Source: Trichobilharzia szidati
Taxonomy: Eukaryota; Platyhelminthes; Trematoda; Strigeidida; Schistosomatidae
Direction: 5' to 3'
Length of the DNA: 64,000 nt
Assembly (NCBI GenBank): GCA_944472155.2
Contig: OX235272.1
Coordinates: 107,390,020 to 107,454,019 of the forward strand
Shown here: positions 1-10,620 of the stretch, piece by piece
Numbering within the stretch: the stretch's first letter is position 1
Layout of the letters: the number at the start of each line of letters is the position of its first letter
Translations under genes and position numbers: made by a program
The notes under the pieces: model-generated
The model's input: the letters and a program-made list of their open reading frames with translations, nothing else
The model's database searches: none
What the model was told of the DNA's origin: nothing

Positions 1-502
1 TCTGTTGCATGAGTTAGGATCACTTTGTAAACAAGTAGGTAAACTTCGTTTTGTTTTTCCGTGTTGTTTTTTCTTTATTGACAAATAAACTGTACAATTC
101 AACTTGTATTTACTGAAATGTGTAGTAAGTAGTCTATCCTTCTGTATGTTACACAAAGTGTGAACTGTTCATCCACACAACCCATTTAACTCACTGTATT
201 GAAAAGGTTTCTATCTTTTGATTATCTTGTTCTGTTGCGATCTTTCTTTTATTGTAAAGTTACTTCGTGTTATCACTTATGCATGTTGCTTTTGGACATT
301 TTACTGGTCAGTTTGTTCTTGTGTTCACTTTTTCTCACGCTTATCAAGTGGAACACTCAACCAACTTATTTCTCATCTAGTTAGAATGTATATTTCTTTG
401 AACTCCAAACTTTTATAAGCTTCCACACTGTAGATGTTACGAATTTACTGGTGATAATTTGAGTGCCGAGTCAAATTGAATGATTATAAATTGTTTCTAA
501 TG
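1..502. other. unassigned AT-rich sequence
   Basis: No coding exon, RNA or recognisable repeat seen. Open frames here are short and low-complexity. Confidence 0.4.
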
Positions 503-2192
503 TTCACGGTGTAAGTCACAGCCAGCTTCTTCCCCAGAATTATTCGGATTTTACTAACCACCAAAATATATAGTCAGCAGTTACATAAATTGAAGTGAGT
601 TCCTTTGAACGTTACCTCTCAGTAGACATTTGTACCAATGGAAGAATATGTGGAACAGTCATCACATATTTGTAATGACTAATATCAACTTGTCATACGT
701 GCATATTTGTCCACATGACTGTGTGCGTGTGTGTGTGTCCGTATGTTGTTTGTTGTAGGGGAAACACGTCAACACATGATAATATTTCGTAATGTGGTCA
801 TAATGTAGGATTGAATAGTTTTGTATTTCTACCTCATTTGTTTTGCTTCATTAGAGAGAGTCTGTCTTATTAGGTGATGTTGCGTTTATCCCTTCTCTCC
901 TAATTACTGCATTTGATGTGGTTAAAATGTATGCAAGGCGGCTTCAGAGGTCAGCCTCTCTTCATGTAAATGAAAACCTCTTTCTAGAATTTCGACATTG
1001 TCGAAATCAATCTTATGTCCGCTGTCTATAGCACATGCATTGCTACAGCTGATCTTTTCTCTGGATTTCTTAATTCTACTTCATTTCTAGGTGGACATTT
1101 CGTGCACAGTCTATGTTCATACACTGTAACCTCCACCTGTCAACTGCTCTCCCTTAAATAGCAAGCTTCACATTCTTAACAATTTATCCTATAGACACAG
1201 TTGTTTTGTGACATTTTGGGAACCATATCTCTGACATTCACCAAAGCTTTCTCTATAGAATTACACGACTTGAAATAGACTTCAATATTATATGCAGCAA
1301 GTAGTCTCTGAATTTGGTCAGCTGTCTCTTTTCGGTATGGAATGGCTATCACCGGTCCATATCCAAGATTTTTCGATTTTCTGTCTTCCCTTCTGGTCCT
1401 TTTTATTGATAATATTATTTAGTAGGTATTTCGGATAACCATTTGCAATCAAAATTTATTTCATATTGGAGATCTCCTTCTTCATATCATCATTATCTGT
1501 TGTTATAGTGTTTCTAGCTCTGTAAACGAGATTTCAAGCTACTGAAATTTTCATTCTTATTGGGTGATCTGATTGGAAATTCAAATATTTGTATGGATTT
1601 GTCGGTTTCCTATTTATCGTCAGTTTGCCTTTTTACAAGACAATCCAAAAAGTTTAGATTTCCTTCATCCGATTAAACTTCATTAGCAAACTTGATATGT
1701 TTTGATTCTAGGAATATAGGCTTTCATTCACATAGAGAAAGGCTGACCTCTGAAGCCGCCTTGCATACATTTTAACCACATCAAATGCAGTAATTAGGAG
1801 AGAAGGGATAGACTCAACATCACCTAATAAGACAGACTCTCTAATGAAGCAAAACAGATAAGGGAAAAATACAAAACTTTTAAATCCTATATTTTGACCA
1901 CATTACGAAATATTATCATGTTTTTGTGTGTTTCCCATACAACAAACAACATACGGACACACACACACGCACACAGTCATGTGGACAAATATGCACGCAT
2001 AACAATTTGGCATTAGTCATTACAAATATGTGATGACTGTTCCACATATTCTTCCATTGGTACAAATGTCTACTGAGAGGTAACGTTCAAAGGAACTCAC
2101 TTCAATTTATGTAACTGCTGACTATATATTTTGGTGGTTAGTAAAATCCGAATAATTCTTGGGAAGAAGCTGGCTGTAACTTATACCGTGAA
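503..2192 (-). mobile_element. Penelope-like element remnant with inverted terminal arms
   Basis: The left arm (about 503-985) recurs in reverse complement at about 1712-2192, including the TTCACGG start, the GAATTATTCGG block and the GT-rich microsatellite near 721-740. Between them the minus strand near 985-1060 reads as the end of a GIY-YIG-type domain (HAIDSGHKIDFDN), close to another copy at 4590-4840. Inverted terminal repeats plus a GIY-YIG tail are typical of Penelope-like retroelements. The reverse transcriptase is missing and the frame is broken. Confidence 0.65.
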
Positions 2193-2756
2193 AAGTTCAG
2201 AAAAATTTTGGTTTCTTGTTTTTTCTTAAACACGCTGAGATTATTTAAAATAATTTGTAATGATCGAATTTCTTAGTTTGATTGCGTCGTTGATTATTAC
2301 GAAATTTCTCTGTGTCTTGTAAGAAAACACTTTTGGATAACTGAGGCGATTATATCACACCTCCTAATTTTTATTGTCATTACTGTTCATTCATTATATC
2401 TCGAGGAAAACATAAAATCCCATCTCTATTGCGCTGTAGGTTCTCTAACAAAACTTTCAACTGGATCCACGACTACTTACAAGCCTTCATTCCTTCTTCG
2501 CATGATATTCTCAATATCACCCTCAACTGTCTAATTCATCTCTTTCCAGTAATGATCCATTTGACAGTGGGGGCCCTTGATTTCACTCAACGGCCTCCTG
2601 AGGGTGTATGACCAATCCATTTATATTTCCTTCTGCATATCTGTCGCGAGACAGGTTCTTCGTTAGTTGGTGGTCGTCAGAGTTCCGTGTTACTCATCCT
2701 TCCTAACCAACTGTTTTATATTCAGTATCCAGTAATTTTTTTGATGTAGTATTGTT
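2193..2756. other. unassigned sequence between two Penelope-like remnants
   Basis: No supported gene. A 60-residue open frame near 2429-2611 has no recognisable domain and no flanking splice signals. Confidence 0.35.
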
Positions 2757-3740
2757 ATTTGAGCTATTTGGATGGTTTAATTGTGAAGCTTTCGTTGTCC
2801 TACTAACTAGGAAACATCTTCAGTGCATACACTTCAATTTGATGAAGTGAGCTTTCAGATTTCTCCACGAGTTTATTAGTCATCTCTCCTGGTGGGTGAC
2901 CTTGAACCTCATGATTGGTTGTTTTTGTGTGTTTTCACACCTTCTAGGCTACTTGTATTGGTACTGATTGTTTCCTTCACGTGGAGTTTCACCCTTTGTA
3001 TGTGAGATTTCCTTCTAATTGGTTGGTAAATTTAGTCGATATCAATGTGGTTATCAATTGACGATTCAATGCAAGACACCTCAAACCTTTAGGAATTGAT
3101 GTCGTGCATAAACCAACAAAATCATTTCACTCAGCCAGCTCTGTGTCAACCAAAAGACTCAACAGTGAAAGAAGATAAAACCAAACATCATCTACAAAAT
3201 AAATTGCATCGACTGAGAAAAACACTACATTGGCCAAAGTGGACGACGTCCTCTTCGTCTTCGTATCCATGATCATAAACTAGACGTCAAAAGAAATGAC
3301 ATCCACTCCCTCATGTAGCCTCACTGCATACAGACAACCACGGACATCAATTCGACTGGGACAATGTTCAAATATTAGACAGGAGAAACACCAAGAATGC
3401 TAGAGAATTTTTAAAAGTTTGGTATTCCAGTGAATCGTCAATCAATAGACACACCGAGATAGACTAAATATACCGATCGATAAGAAGGAAATCTCACACA
3501 CAATAGGTCAAAATTCAAGTCAAGGAAACAATCAGTTCCAATACAAGTAGCCTAGAGGATGTGAAAACACACAAAAACAACCAATCACGAGGTTCAAGGT
3601 CACCCACCAGGAGAGATGACTAATAAACTCGTGGAGAAATCTGAAAGCTCACTTCATCAAATTGAAGTGTATGCACTGAAGATGTTTCCTAGTAAGTAGG
3701 AAAATGAAGGCTTAGCAAATAAACCATCCATCTGGTTCAG
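2757..3740 (+). mobile_element. Penelope-like element, second family, with inverted arms
   Basis: About 300 bp at 2757-3085 is repeated inverted at 3430-3740 (shared landmarks: the CATCTTCAGTGCATACAC block, the CTCTCCTGGTGGGTGACC block and the AAACCATCC end). The centre (3100-3430) on the plus strand encodes a decayed GIY-YIG-like stretch (HIGQSGRRPLRLRIHDH) that also occurs, better kept, at 27273-27473. The reverse transcriptase is absent, so this is a non-autonomous remnant. Confidence 0.65.
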
Positions 3741-3970
3741 AGAAGACAACTACATGAGAAACATCTACCTGAGCTACAAACCTTCTGTGTCATATATAGT
3801 ATGCAATAAAGACGGTTGTTTGATGGAGAGATCTGTAGCATGTTTGAAATGCTTTTTATGACAATTGTACAGCTTTAGAAGCTGACTTCGTAAACAAAGA
3901 AACTTGTCTTTCGCCTTGGTCTATTGGATTTTCTTTTCGCTAATTTCATTTCCGTTCTTATCTCTTTTAG

Positions 3971-4057
3971 ACTAATATATCGTCTCAGTCATTACAATCT
4001 GTAATCAATGTCCTTGTCAAGTATTTAGATGATTCACAACCAGAAGAACTACAAAAG
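3971..4057 (+). CDS. candidate internal exon of an unidentified gene (29 codons)
   Basis: A pyrimidine-rich tract ending CTCTTTTAG precedes an 87-nt stop-free stretch of whole codons, reading TNISSQSLQSVINVLVKYLD then DSQPEELQK. The donor is GTTGGT, which is weak. The peptide looks helical and acidic at its end but matches no family I recognise. It sits on the strand of the exons at 7159-7505, all phase 0, and could belong to the same gene across the Penelope-like insertion at 4148-5167. The evidence is splice-site shape and composition only; transcript support would decide it. Confidence 0.4.
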
Positions 4058-4147
4058 GTTGGTTTGCTTTCTATTGTATTCTTTTCATTCAACAATAGTG
4101 TAATCACCGTTATGTTTATTGTATTGTATTCATATTCATTATACTAA

Positions 4148-5167
4148 AGGTTTTTGTATTTCCTAGTGTAAATGAAAAACAAAACGATATCGTTGTTTGT
4201 ACTGACGTTTCGCTACTTAATGCTGCTATTAATATGTTTATCAAAGTAGTTGCATTAAACCAGAATTCGCAAAATCCACTCAGCTTGCATTATATAACAA
4301 CTTAGTCATCGTTCCTCAGCATGGATTCATTTTTCCGTTGTCAAATTGGCCAATTGGTAAAGATAACAAAACCAGGTGAAGATTGTTGAATTTAATAAGT
4401 GTGTAAAATTATAAAAACAGCTTGTGTTTACATAATGAAATTGCTTATCACATTCGTGTTGACTTTGTCAAATCACGGGCGAGTTATGTGTGTGTTATAA
4501 CGAGGTCAAATTCTGTTTGAGTTCATCATTCCTACTCATCAGACAATTTGGATTCCACTTGATATGAAATGCTTCTGATGACATGGGACGTTCTTTGTGA
4601 TTTCTGAAGTTTTTCTGGATTATTTCAATATTGTCAAAATCAATTTTGTGTCCTGATTCTACAGCGTAGTGTGAAGACGAGCTATGACTGATGATTTCTC
4701 AAGCTTTTCCTACTTCAACCGGATTTTTCGGTGGTCGAACAGATGCTCTACGGTGTTCATTTCTTCTGATCTTCATTTCTCGAGATGATTTTCCGATGTA
4801 TATTGCATCACATTTCATTGCAAGCATTTTATTTTATAGGCACAATTAGATAGAGAATGCTTAGGGATTTGGTGTTTTATATGGACAATGTTGCTATGCA
4901 GTGTGTCTGTTGTTTTGAAGAAAACTCTGATGTCGAGCTTATTGAGCACTTCTCTTCTGATATCGTCTGACGTCTCTGCTCATGACCCCATGCTGATGAA
5001 TGATGATTAATTTGTTATATAATGCAAGCTGAGTGGATTTTGTAAGTTTTGCTTTAATGCAACTACTTTGATAAAGCTATTAGCAGCAGGATTATATAGT
5101 GAAACGTCAGTACAAACAACGATATCGTTTTGTTTTTCATTCATTCACTAGGAAATACGAAGAACCT
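4148..5167 (-). mobile_element. Penelope-like element remnant with inverted arms
   Basis: Arms at about 4148-4305 and 5020-5167 are reverse complements, both containing the AACGATATCGTTTTG block and ending at a TTTCCTAGTG motif. The minus strand between them (about 4590-4850) reads CDAIYIGKSSREMKIRRNEH and then a GHKIDFDN motif, the core of a GIY-YIG endonuclease domain. The arms contain GAAACGTC, the 3' side of a hammerhead-like core. The reverse transcriptase is lost. Confidence 0.7.
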
Positions 5168-5639
5168 TTATCATAATGAATATCATATACCCAATGCCCA
5201 AATGTTTTCAAACTGTTATAAGTGAACTAGGTTTCGACATATATATCGTATTCGTACTTTGAATTCTGTCTATTTCTAATCTAAGCTTATATGAGTTGTA
5301 GCATGCAGCTTCCCAAAGATTAATCTATCGATACAGAAGAGTTGAAGCTGTAAAGATGACCTATATTACTTGTTAATTTAGTGTTCTTACATTCCCAGAG
5401 TTAAGAAAAGCATCCAGTGTTGGATAAGCATAAATTAAGCAAAATCAGTATTTCAGTAATAAGAATAAAAGACGTAAATAGCCAAGAAAACTTTTCTTTT
5501 CGACGATTCATTTTCATAAGCTGCTGTACAATCGTAATTATATTTAACGAAGAATCCATAAGACAAGCAATCAGTTACTGGCGAAATTTGTCCTCGAATA
5601 TGTACTTCTTTGCACCCCCTACTGAAGAACCGATGTTCA
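5168..5639. other. unassigned sequence
   Basis: No gene recognised. About 5450-5600 resembles 24000-24110, suggesting a low-copy dispersed repeat. Two overlapping short open frames on opposite strands have no supporting signals. Confidence 0.35.
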
Positions 5640-5905
5640 CCGAGATTCACCGATAAGAACATTGAAGTTCGGGTGGCGCTAAATCACGAATTGGTTGAAG
5701 TTAGAATTCATTGGCCATTGAAGCGGGTCCCAGTTGCTGAATGGTATACGAGTTTCCCTTGTGACTGGAAGGTCCTGGGTTCGAACCCTGGTGGTGGGTG
5801 CGTACTGCTGATGATTCCAAAATTAGGATGAGACAGCTTTCCAGTACTCCCTGTGGCTGGTTTTCAGTGGTTTTCTAACTGAAATCAATCCGTGATCAAC
5901 TTGTA
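5640..5905 (+). mobile_element. Sm-alpha-like SINE: tRNA-like head plus hammerhead
   Basis: Sequence from 5725 resembles a tRNA: an A-box-like TTGCTGAATGGTATACG and a B box GGTTCGAACCC at 5779-5789. A hammerhead fold (5802-5847) follows immediately, then a tail ending in the family's TAACTGAAATCAATCC. The same unit recurs in both orientations near 6.6, 7.9, 10.9, 53.0, 54.4 and 54.8 kb. Internal A and B boxes imply RNA polymerase III transcription. Confidence 0.75.
5802..5847 (+). ncRNA. degenerate hammerhead ribozyme
   Basis: Type I layout: GTACTG, core CTGATGA, short stem II, GAGA in place of GAAA, self-complementary-type stem III, then CAGTAC. Stem I (GTACTG with CAGTAC) pairs over all 6 bp. 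The GAAA to GAGA change and TTC instead of GTC before the cleavage site predict loss of activity. Confidence 0.7.
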
Positions 5906-6579
5906 AAAACAAAACTAATCCTTATAAACCAACTATAGAAAATTTAAGGAAAAGCCTCTGTCACCAAAAATCACAACTATTCTTATGACAACGCAGAATG
6001 CAAAGGGGACCGAAATTGAGGCCGAAATTCTTAGAAACCACCTTTCTAAATCTCTGATAAAGACATGCTTCATAGTCCTAGACAGAGTCCCTCAATATCG
6101 TATGGAAGGATTTCGAATACACCATCTGTACATAGTTAAATCATTGGCAATTCGGAAGGATCTGATACTGGACCTCTGCATTCAAAAACACCATATATAT
6201 TCACTCACCCTACCGTAGCCAGAGTAACGTCCTCTTTGTAATTTGCTTCCTTTTGGTTTGTAAGTTTACTATTATTGTGTTATCACTATTATTATTTTAT
6301 TATCATTATTATTCCCATCACCCATATTTTATCACCACTCTGTTATTGTTTATTGATAACATTACGTTTTCATACAGATTTTATATAAAAACACTATCTT
6401 CTCTCCATTAGTTCTTGTCCATTCTACACAATCTTATTGATTAGTCATTTTCTCGTACTTGTTACTTCACACCAATTTCTGCCCCTTTTCTAATTTCCGA
6501 TTAGTCACCCCATTCTAGATTACACCTTACATCACGTAATACATTTTCGAGGACAAATTCTACCAGTATCTGATTGGTT
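5906..6579. other. unassigned AT-rich sequence
   Basis: ATT-rich low-complexity sequence near 6260-6360 and no supported gene. A 77-codon open frame at 5985-6218 has no recognisable domain. Confidence 0.35.
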
Positions 6580-6766
6580 GTCTTATGAATTGGTTGAAGG
6601 ATTCCATCATGAGCTGACATCAGTTAGAGAACCATTGGAAAACCACGAGGGGAGTACTGGACGGCTGTTTAGTCCTAGTTTGGGACTCTCCTGCAGAATG
6701 CATCCACCGGGGCTCAAACTCAGGACCTTCTGGTTACAGGCTGAGCTCGTAGACAATTAAGTCACT
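6580..6766 (-). mobile_element. Sm-alpha-like SINE, minus strand
   Basis: Read on the minus strand it has the tRNA-like head (box B region near 6705-6720), the hammerhead block and the family tail, which ends near 6585 in the 'aaccaatc' motif. It abuts a plus-strand copy that starts at about 6771. Confidence 0.7.
6654..6699 (-). ncRNA. degenerate hammerhead ribozyme
   Basis: The stem II hairpin (GTCCCAAACTAGGAC) and the GTCCAGTAC cleavage side are kept. The core reads CAGGAGA instead of CTGATGA, and TAAA replaces GAAA. Predicted inactive. Confidence 0.6.
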
Positions 6767-6770
6767 GGGA

Positions 6771-6910
6771 CCCGTACTGGGTGATGAAGAGTCCCAAACT
6801 AGGAAGAAATAGCTGTCCAGTACTCCCAGCTGGTTTTCCGATGGTTCTCGAACTGATGTCAGCTCATAATGAAATCCTCCAACCAATCAAACAAAATCCC
6901 TACAAAACAC
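6771..6910 (+). mobile_element. Sm-alpha-like SINE without its tRNA head, plus strand
   Basis: Begins at the hammerhead block and runs to the family tail ending CCAACCAATCAAAC. With the minus-strand copy just upstream it makes a near-continuous palindrome over about 6580-6910. Confidence 0.7.
6774..6823 (+). ncRNA. variant hammerhead fold
   Basis: GTACTG and CAGTAC (stem I) and GAAA are present. The core region reads GGTGATGAAGAG before TCCC, a three-base longer variant shared with copies at 7942 and 54389. Unlikely to cleave as drawn. Confidence 0.55.
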
Positions 6911-7158
6911 TTATACTTGGATCGTCGAAAATAAAAATTTTCTTCACTGTTTACATCTTTTTCTTATGACTCAATATGGGAATATATATGTGTAGTTATT
7001 GATGACTGACTGGGATTGATAGCAGGATTTGAACTAGTGACGAAATATAAGATACACCTGTTAACTCAGTCGTCCTTTCACTTAAATCACCTATCGTTTG
7101 TCTAAATGAGTGTTACGCAACTGTTCGTTTAAGATTATTACTATAACTAGCTAGCCAG

Positions 7159-7179
7159 GACAGATCTAAATTAGGAGAG
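7159..7179 (+). CDS. possible 21-nt microexon
   Basis: A seven-codon stretch (DRSKLGE) lies between a CTAGCCAG acceptor and a strong donor, GTAAGTATT. It is in phase 0, like the exon that starts 86 bp downstream. The strong donor is the main evidence. The acceptor is uncertain and a longer exon cannot be excluded. Confidence 0.3.
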
Positions 7180-7265
7180 GTAAGTATTGTCATGAGTTTT
7201 CCATCTGATTGTCTTTTCATTTTTCTGATGTTTTTCTTGTTATTTTCTCACAACAATATTTATAG

Positions 7266-7403
7266 GCATCAATGTTTAGCCTCGAAATCGTATGGTCTCT
7301 TGATCCCGGATGTACATGGAATCTCCTCATTAGTCAACTTAATGATTCCGAGGTACAAAGTCTGTATTCTGGGAGATTGATAAAACCGTTTAAAATGATA
7401 CAA
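7266..7403 (+). CDS. candidate internal exon of an unidentified gene (46 codons)
   Basis: An acceptor ending TTTATAG is followed by 138 stop-free nucleotides of whole codons beginning ASMFSLEIVWSLDPG and ending LIKPFKMIQ, then donor GTAAGTG. Only 45 bp later, after TTTATTATAG, the next exon continues in the same phase. Two good acceptors, a good donor, matching phases and non-repetitive sequence make this more convincing than the open frames around it. The peptide has no domain I recognise, and the full gene cannot be assembled from this window. Confidence 0.5.
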
Positions 7404-7448
7404 GTAAGTGCATATAACTGAGGACGTGTAAGTATTTTTTTATTATAG

Positions 7449-7505
7449 GCTTGGTTCCACACCGTATTTTTGCTACAAGTATGGGATTTTCCTCATGTGA
7501 TATTG
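7449..7505 (+). CDS. candidate exon following a 45-nt intron
   Basis: After TTTATTATAG the frame continues AWFHTVFLLQVWDFPHVIL up to a GTAGGT donor at 7506. An earlier donor (GTATGG at 7479) would give a 10-codon exon in the same phase. The peptide is hydrophobic and aromatic, possibly a buried helix or membrane segment. Product unknown; it probably joins the exon at 7266-7403. Confidence 0.4.
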
Positions 7506-7689
7506 GTAGGTTAAATTTAGCAGGCCGACCATTGATATCAGGTGTGTGTCGGTAGGGGATTCAACCCCAAACCATTTGCCAACGACGCAGAAAAAATTCT
7601 GACACTGATATATGTAAGTTAGGGCATGTACGACACATCTGGATGTTTTTTCTAAGAATTTCATGTGTTGAGATACCAAACATAACGAT

Positions 7690-8060
7690 TGGCCGTATTC
7701 AGGTAGGTAGTTACCTCGCTTCTAGTGAGAAGTCGTGACCAGTATGGCACAGCTGATTGGGCGTGAGGACAAATACTCGCGCCCGCGATGACATTGGCTA
7801 GTGCCAGTCGCGCTATGTCATGAATTGGCAGAACTTGGAATTCATGAACTGACCATTAGATCGCTTCACAGTAGCTCAACGGTCTATGAGCTCGCTAGCC
7901 TCGTAACCAGAAGGTTTTGCATTCGAGCCCCTGTGGTGGGTGCATACTGATGAAGAGTCCTAAACCAGGCTGACGAAACAGCTGTCTGTGCAGTACTACC
8001 AGCTGGTTTTCCGATGGTTCTCTAACCGATGTCAGTTCATGATGAATTCCTGTAACTAAA
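7690..8060 (+). mobile_element. Sm-alpha-like SINE with 5' extension
   Basis: 7690-7860 matches the leader also seen at 5640-5725 and 53110-53290 (TAGTGAGAAGTCGTGACC and related blocks). 7862-7940 is the tRNA-like head, with a B box near ATTCGAGCCC. The hammerhead block and the family tail follow. Confidence 0.65.
7942..7996 (+). ncRNA. degenerate hammerhead
   Basis: It has the ACTGATGAAGAGTCC variant core, an expanded stem II loop (AAACCAGGCTGAC), an intact GAAAC, and a TCTGTGCAGTAC insertion at the cleavage side. Predicted inactive. Confidence 0.5.
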
Positions 8061-8224
8061 CATAGTTTTTTTTTAAATGTGTGTCCTTGTAGTGTCACTT
8101 TTGTGTAATCGAACTGCTGTGTATAGTATCCTGTTGATTAATAGCGTTCAAATGTCATTCCTGAGTTTACACATAGTGTATGTGCTCTGTATGCCTAATT
8201 GTTGATTAATTTAATTTAGTTACA

Positions 8225-8335
8225 AGCTTGGTGTGTCGGTGGTGATGTTGGTGTTCAGGGGGTAGAATACCCTCGCCAACCACTCAGCTCTCCTGGGCTC
8301 AATTCCCGCCCGGTGCATTTGTAGGGGATTTAACA
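8225..8335 (+). repeat. tRNA-like SINE head, decayed
   Basis: A TCGGTGGTGATG start and a GGGCTCAATTCCCGCCC B-box region resemble the second SINE family (12265-12495). No family body follows. Confidence 0.35.
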
Positions 8336-8705
8336 GCTAGCTCGATAAATTAACAAATATTAGAATAAAAATCCAAGTTAATGAAATGATAGTGTAAGAG
8401 TATATTATAAAAAATACAGTTAATGAGTTATAGAAATTAATAGTTACTTGGTAATACTGTTTAAGTCAGCTGCTACAAATAATCAATATAATCCACAGAA
8501 GTGTTCACTACTGGCGTCGTGTCTACTAGTAGAAGCTGCACACCGGTTGTAGAGCAGTCCTCGGATGAGGATGAGGGATTCCTGCAAAATCCAAAGTATA
8601 CAACACGGTTAGTAGCGAAGCAAGTAGACACTATGGACGAGTGAGAAGACGAAGTGTCGAGTAGCACTACTGTATTTTAGGTTGTACTCTGAAGTTATGT
8701 ATATT

Positions 8706-9048
8706 TGGTAACAACAGAAAAGAAGGACCAGGCAACAGGTCGTTTATTAAGGAAATCAACAAATATTTATAGACTTTCATGTACATTATAATAGATTATT
8801 TTCACCGAACAAACACAGTCTTCTTATTGGTGGTTTCTCGCTGAACGTTAATGTTGCATCTCTTTTTGGCCGTTTCTTGAAGTTCAGATTATCTGTCTGC
8901 GAATTGTTTCCGCCTACGCAAAGTCTGCTGTGATTGGTTGTTGAGTCAGTCTATGTTCTTGTTCTTTTCTCATGACTAATATTGGGGACGTAAACATTGA
9001 CGTAAATTACTGTCGAGCAATTTCGGCTAGTAGCCAGCTCTCACCACA
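8706..9048 (+). mobile_element. solo LTR of a retrotransposon
   Basis: About 343 bp beginning TGGTAACAACAG and ending CTCTCACCACA, a TG...CA structure. It is a clear relative of the 349-bp copy at 47445-47793. No clean target-site duplication is visible here, and no internal pol sequence lies on either side. Confidence 0.65.
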
Positions 9049-9149
9049 ATTTTACAAAGAATCGTTTTAAAACAAAAGTTATGTTCAATGTTTCTATTTT
9101 TAACATCTAACGAAAAACTGTATAATCATATTGTTCCAGACTCCACACA

Positions 9150-9320
9150 CTCTTAAACCGGGCTTACCCAGTAATAAGCCCGCTGAACAGGGAAGGTTGT
9201 GTATGTGTATGAGGCTAGCAACCTCATCCCGTAAAATAACAGCACCACCGCCGACAGTGAAACTTCAATTTTTAAAGCTTGAAGCTCTATGTTCCTTTAG
9301 GAAGGAATTTGCAGTATATC
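9150..9320 (+). mobile_element. SINE fragment, second family (body and tail only)
   Basis: It contains the body motifs AGGAAGGTTG, ATGAGGCTAGCAAC and the tail GAAGCTCTATGTTCC shared with the complete copy at 12265-12495. The tRNA-like head is missing. Confidence 0.55.
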
Positions 9321-9824
9321 CACAACTGTTTTTTTCTATTCTCAGTTGCATATGTTAACTTTCCAAGCCAGTGGTTTGATTTATCTTTCACAGCATTCTT
9401 TCGTTTCGACTTCTAGAGCTCATGTGCGTCATCCTTTTGGAAGGAGGATTTTCTAACTCCCCCAAGTGTGGTCTTATATATTTAGCAGCTACCGCATGTC
9501 ACGCGAAGTTAGGTGACTCAGTATTGCTGGTTAAAACTAAAAGTGGTCAGACCGAAATAGACCACCTGCAATGAAGTCATCTGCTGTCGTTGTGAAGTGT
9601 ATTAAGTTATATGTGAATTCTTTGGTTAGAGTTTACACGAAATTCACATCCTCTGATAAATTGTGTTGATATTATTTACTTAAAAGTGGCTAGCATCAGA
9701 ACTACAAGTGCGTGTTTCATCTTATTTAAGACTTGTCAGCCAGAAGTACCTACATTCCATTGAATGATGATATTCACACAGGAACTCGAACCCTGATTTC
9801 AAAGGGAAAAGTGTTTTTCCTGGC
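9321..9824. other. unassigned sequence
   Basis: No gene or familiar repeat recognised. Confidence 0.3.
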
Positions 9825-10620
9825 TTAATGAACCATCTGAACCCTCAACTACTTTACTTCCTTTATGGCTGTGTGACTTGGGCACCGAAAGTAGAAGATA
9901 TGAAAAGACTTGCTGTCTTTTTTGATCATAGGTGCTGCCGTCCTATCTCCCCTGTTAATTGGTTTAATAAGGTGAGCAATATTGAGGGTAGGCTAGGTAA
10001 AAAAGGAAATTAATTAACGAAGTGGTTGTAAAGTTACATCGATTGAGAGAGATGGTCAGGATATATGTTACACATGTCTAGCCATCGATGGCCTTCCTCG
10101 ATGACGGGCAATGTTAGCTGACTGACACTGGATGGATCAGATTGGAAAATACAAAGCTAGTGGCGGTCAAACCACAACATGGCTTCATCAGTCGATGAAA
10201 TCCACAACAGTTAGTTTTAGCCAGTCACGTGGGGAGGTGTAGACTTCTTGACTGACTGGTTGGGGTCCTCGAGATGGTAAAAACCAACGGCAGTGGCTGT
10301 AGGCAATCGATGATTTGCCTCAAAATCGTCGTTGTCAATGGTTGGCATAGGTGCATTCACTCTTTGTGATTTATCATGTCCAATAAAACTCTATTGTTCT
10401 TACATAGTACTATTCTTTTTGCCTCACTCACACTCCTTTTTATTATCTCTCACTCTCTCTGTTTTGACTCTCTCTTTAATCTCTTCTCTTGCTACATGGA
10501 TTGTTGCAACTCGAAGTGTTTCACATCTTTGCAAAGTTCTACGTTGAAACCAGTCAGTCAGTCACCTACTTTACAATGGCTATCACTTATTGCTGTTGTT
10601 TTGAATTCCTCGTTGATTGA
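9825..10620 (+). pseudogene. 3' end of LINE type B (decayed reverse-transcriptase C-terminus and 3' UTR)
   Basis: The plus strand encodes, with breaks, a [17 protein letters not shown] then FDHRCCRPIS stretch and a SGGQTTTWLHQSMKS-like region. The same C-terminal block is seen in the copies at 43330-45130 and 60061-61760. After about 10340 it runs into that element's 3' UTR, which recurs at 22305-22540. Frame-shifted and non-functional. Confidence 0.65.

Noticed and set aside
721..745. Z-DNA-like (GT)n as a regulatory site
   Set aside because: A short microsatellite inside a Penelope arm, repeated inverted near 1955; no gene nearby.
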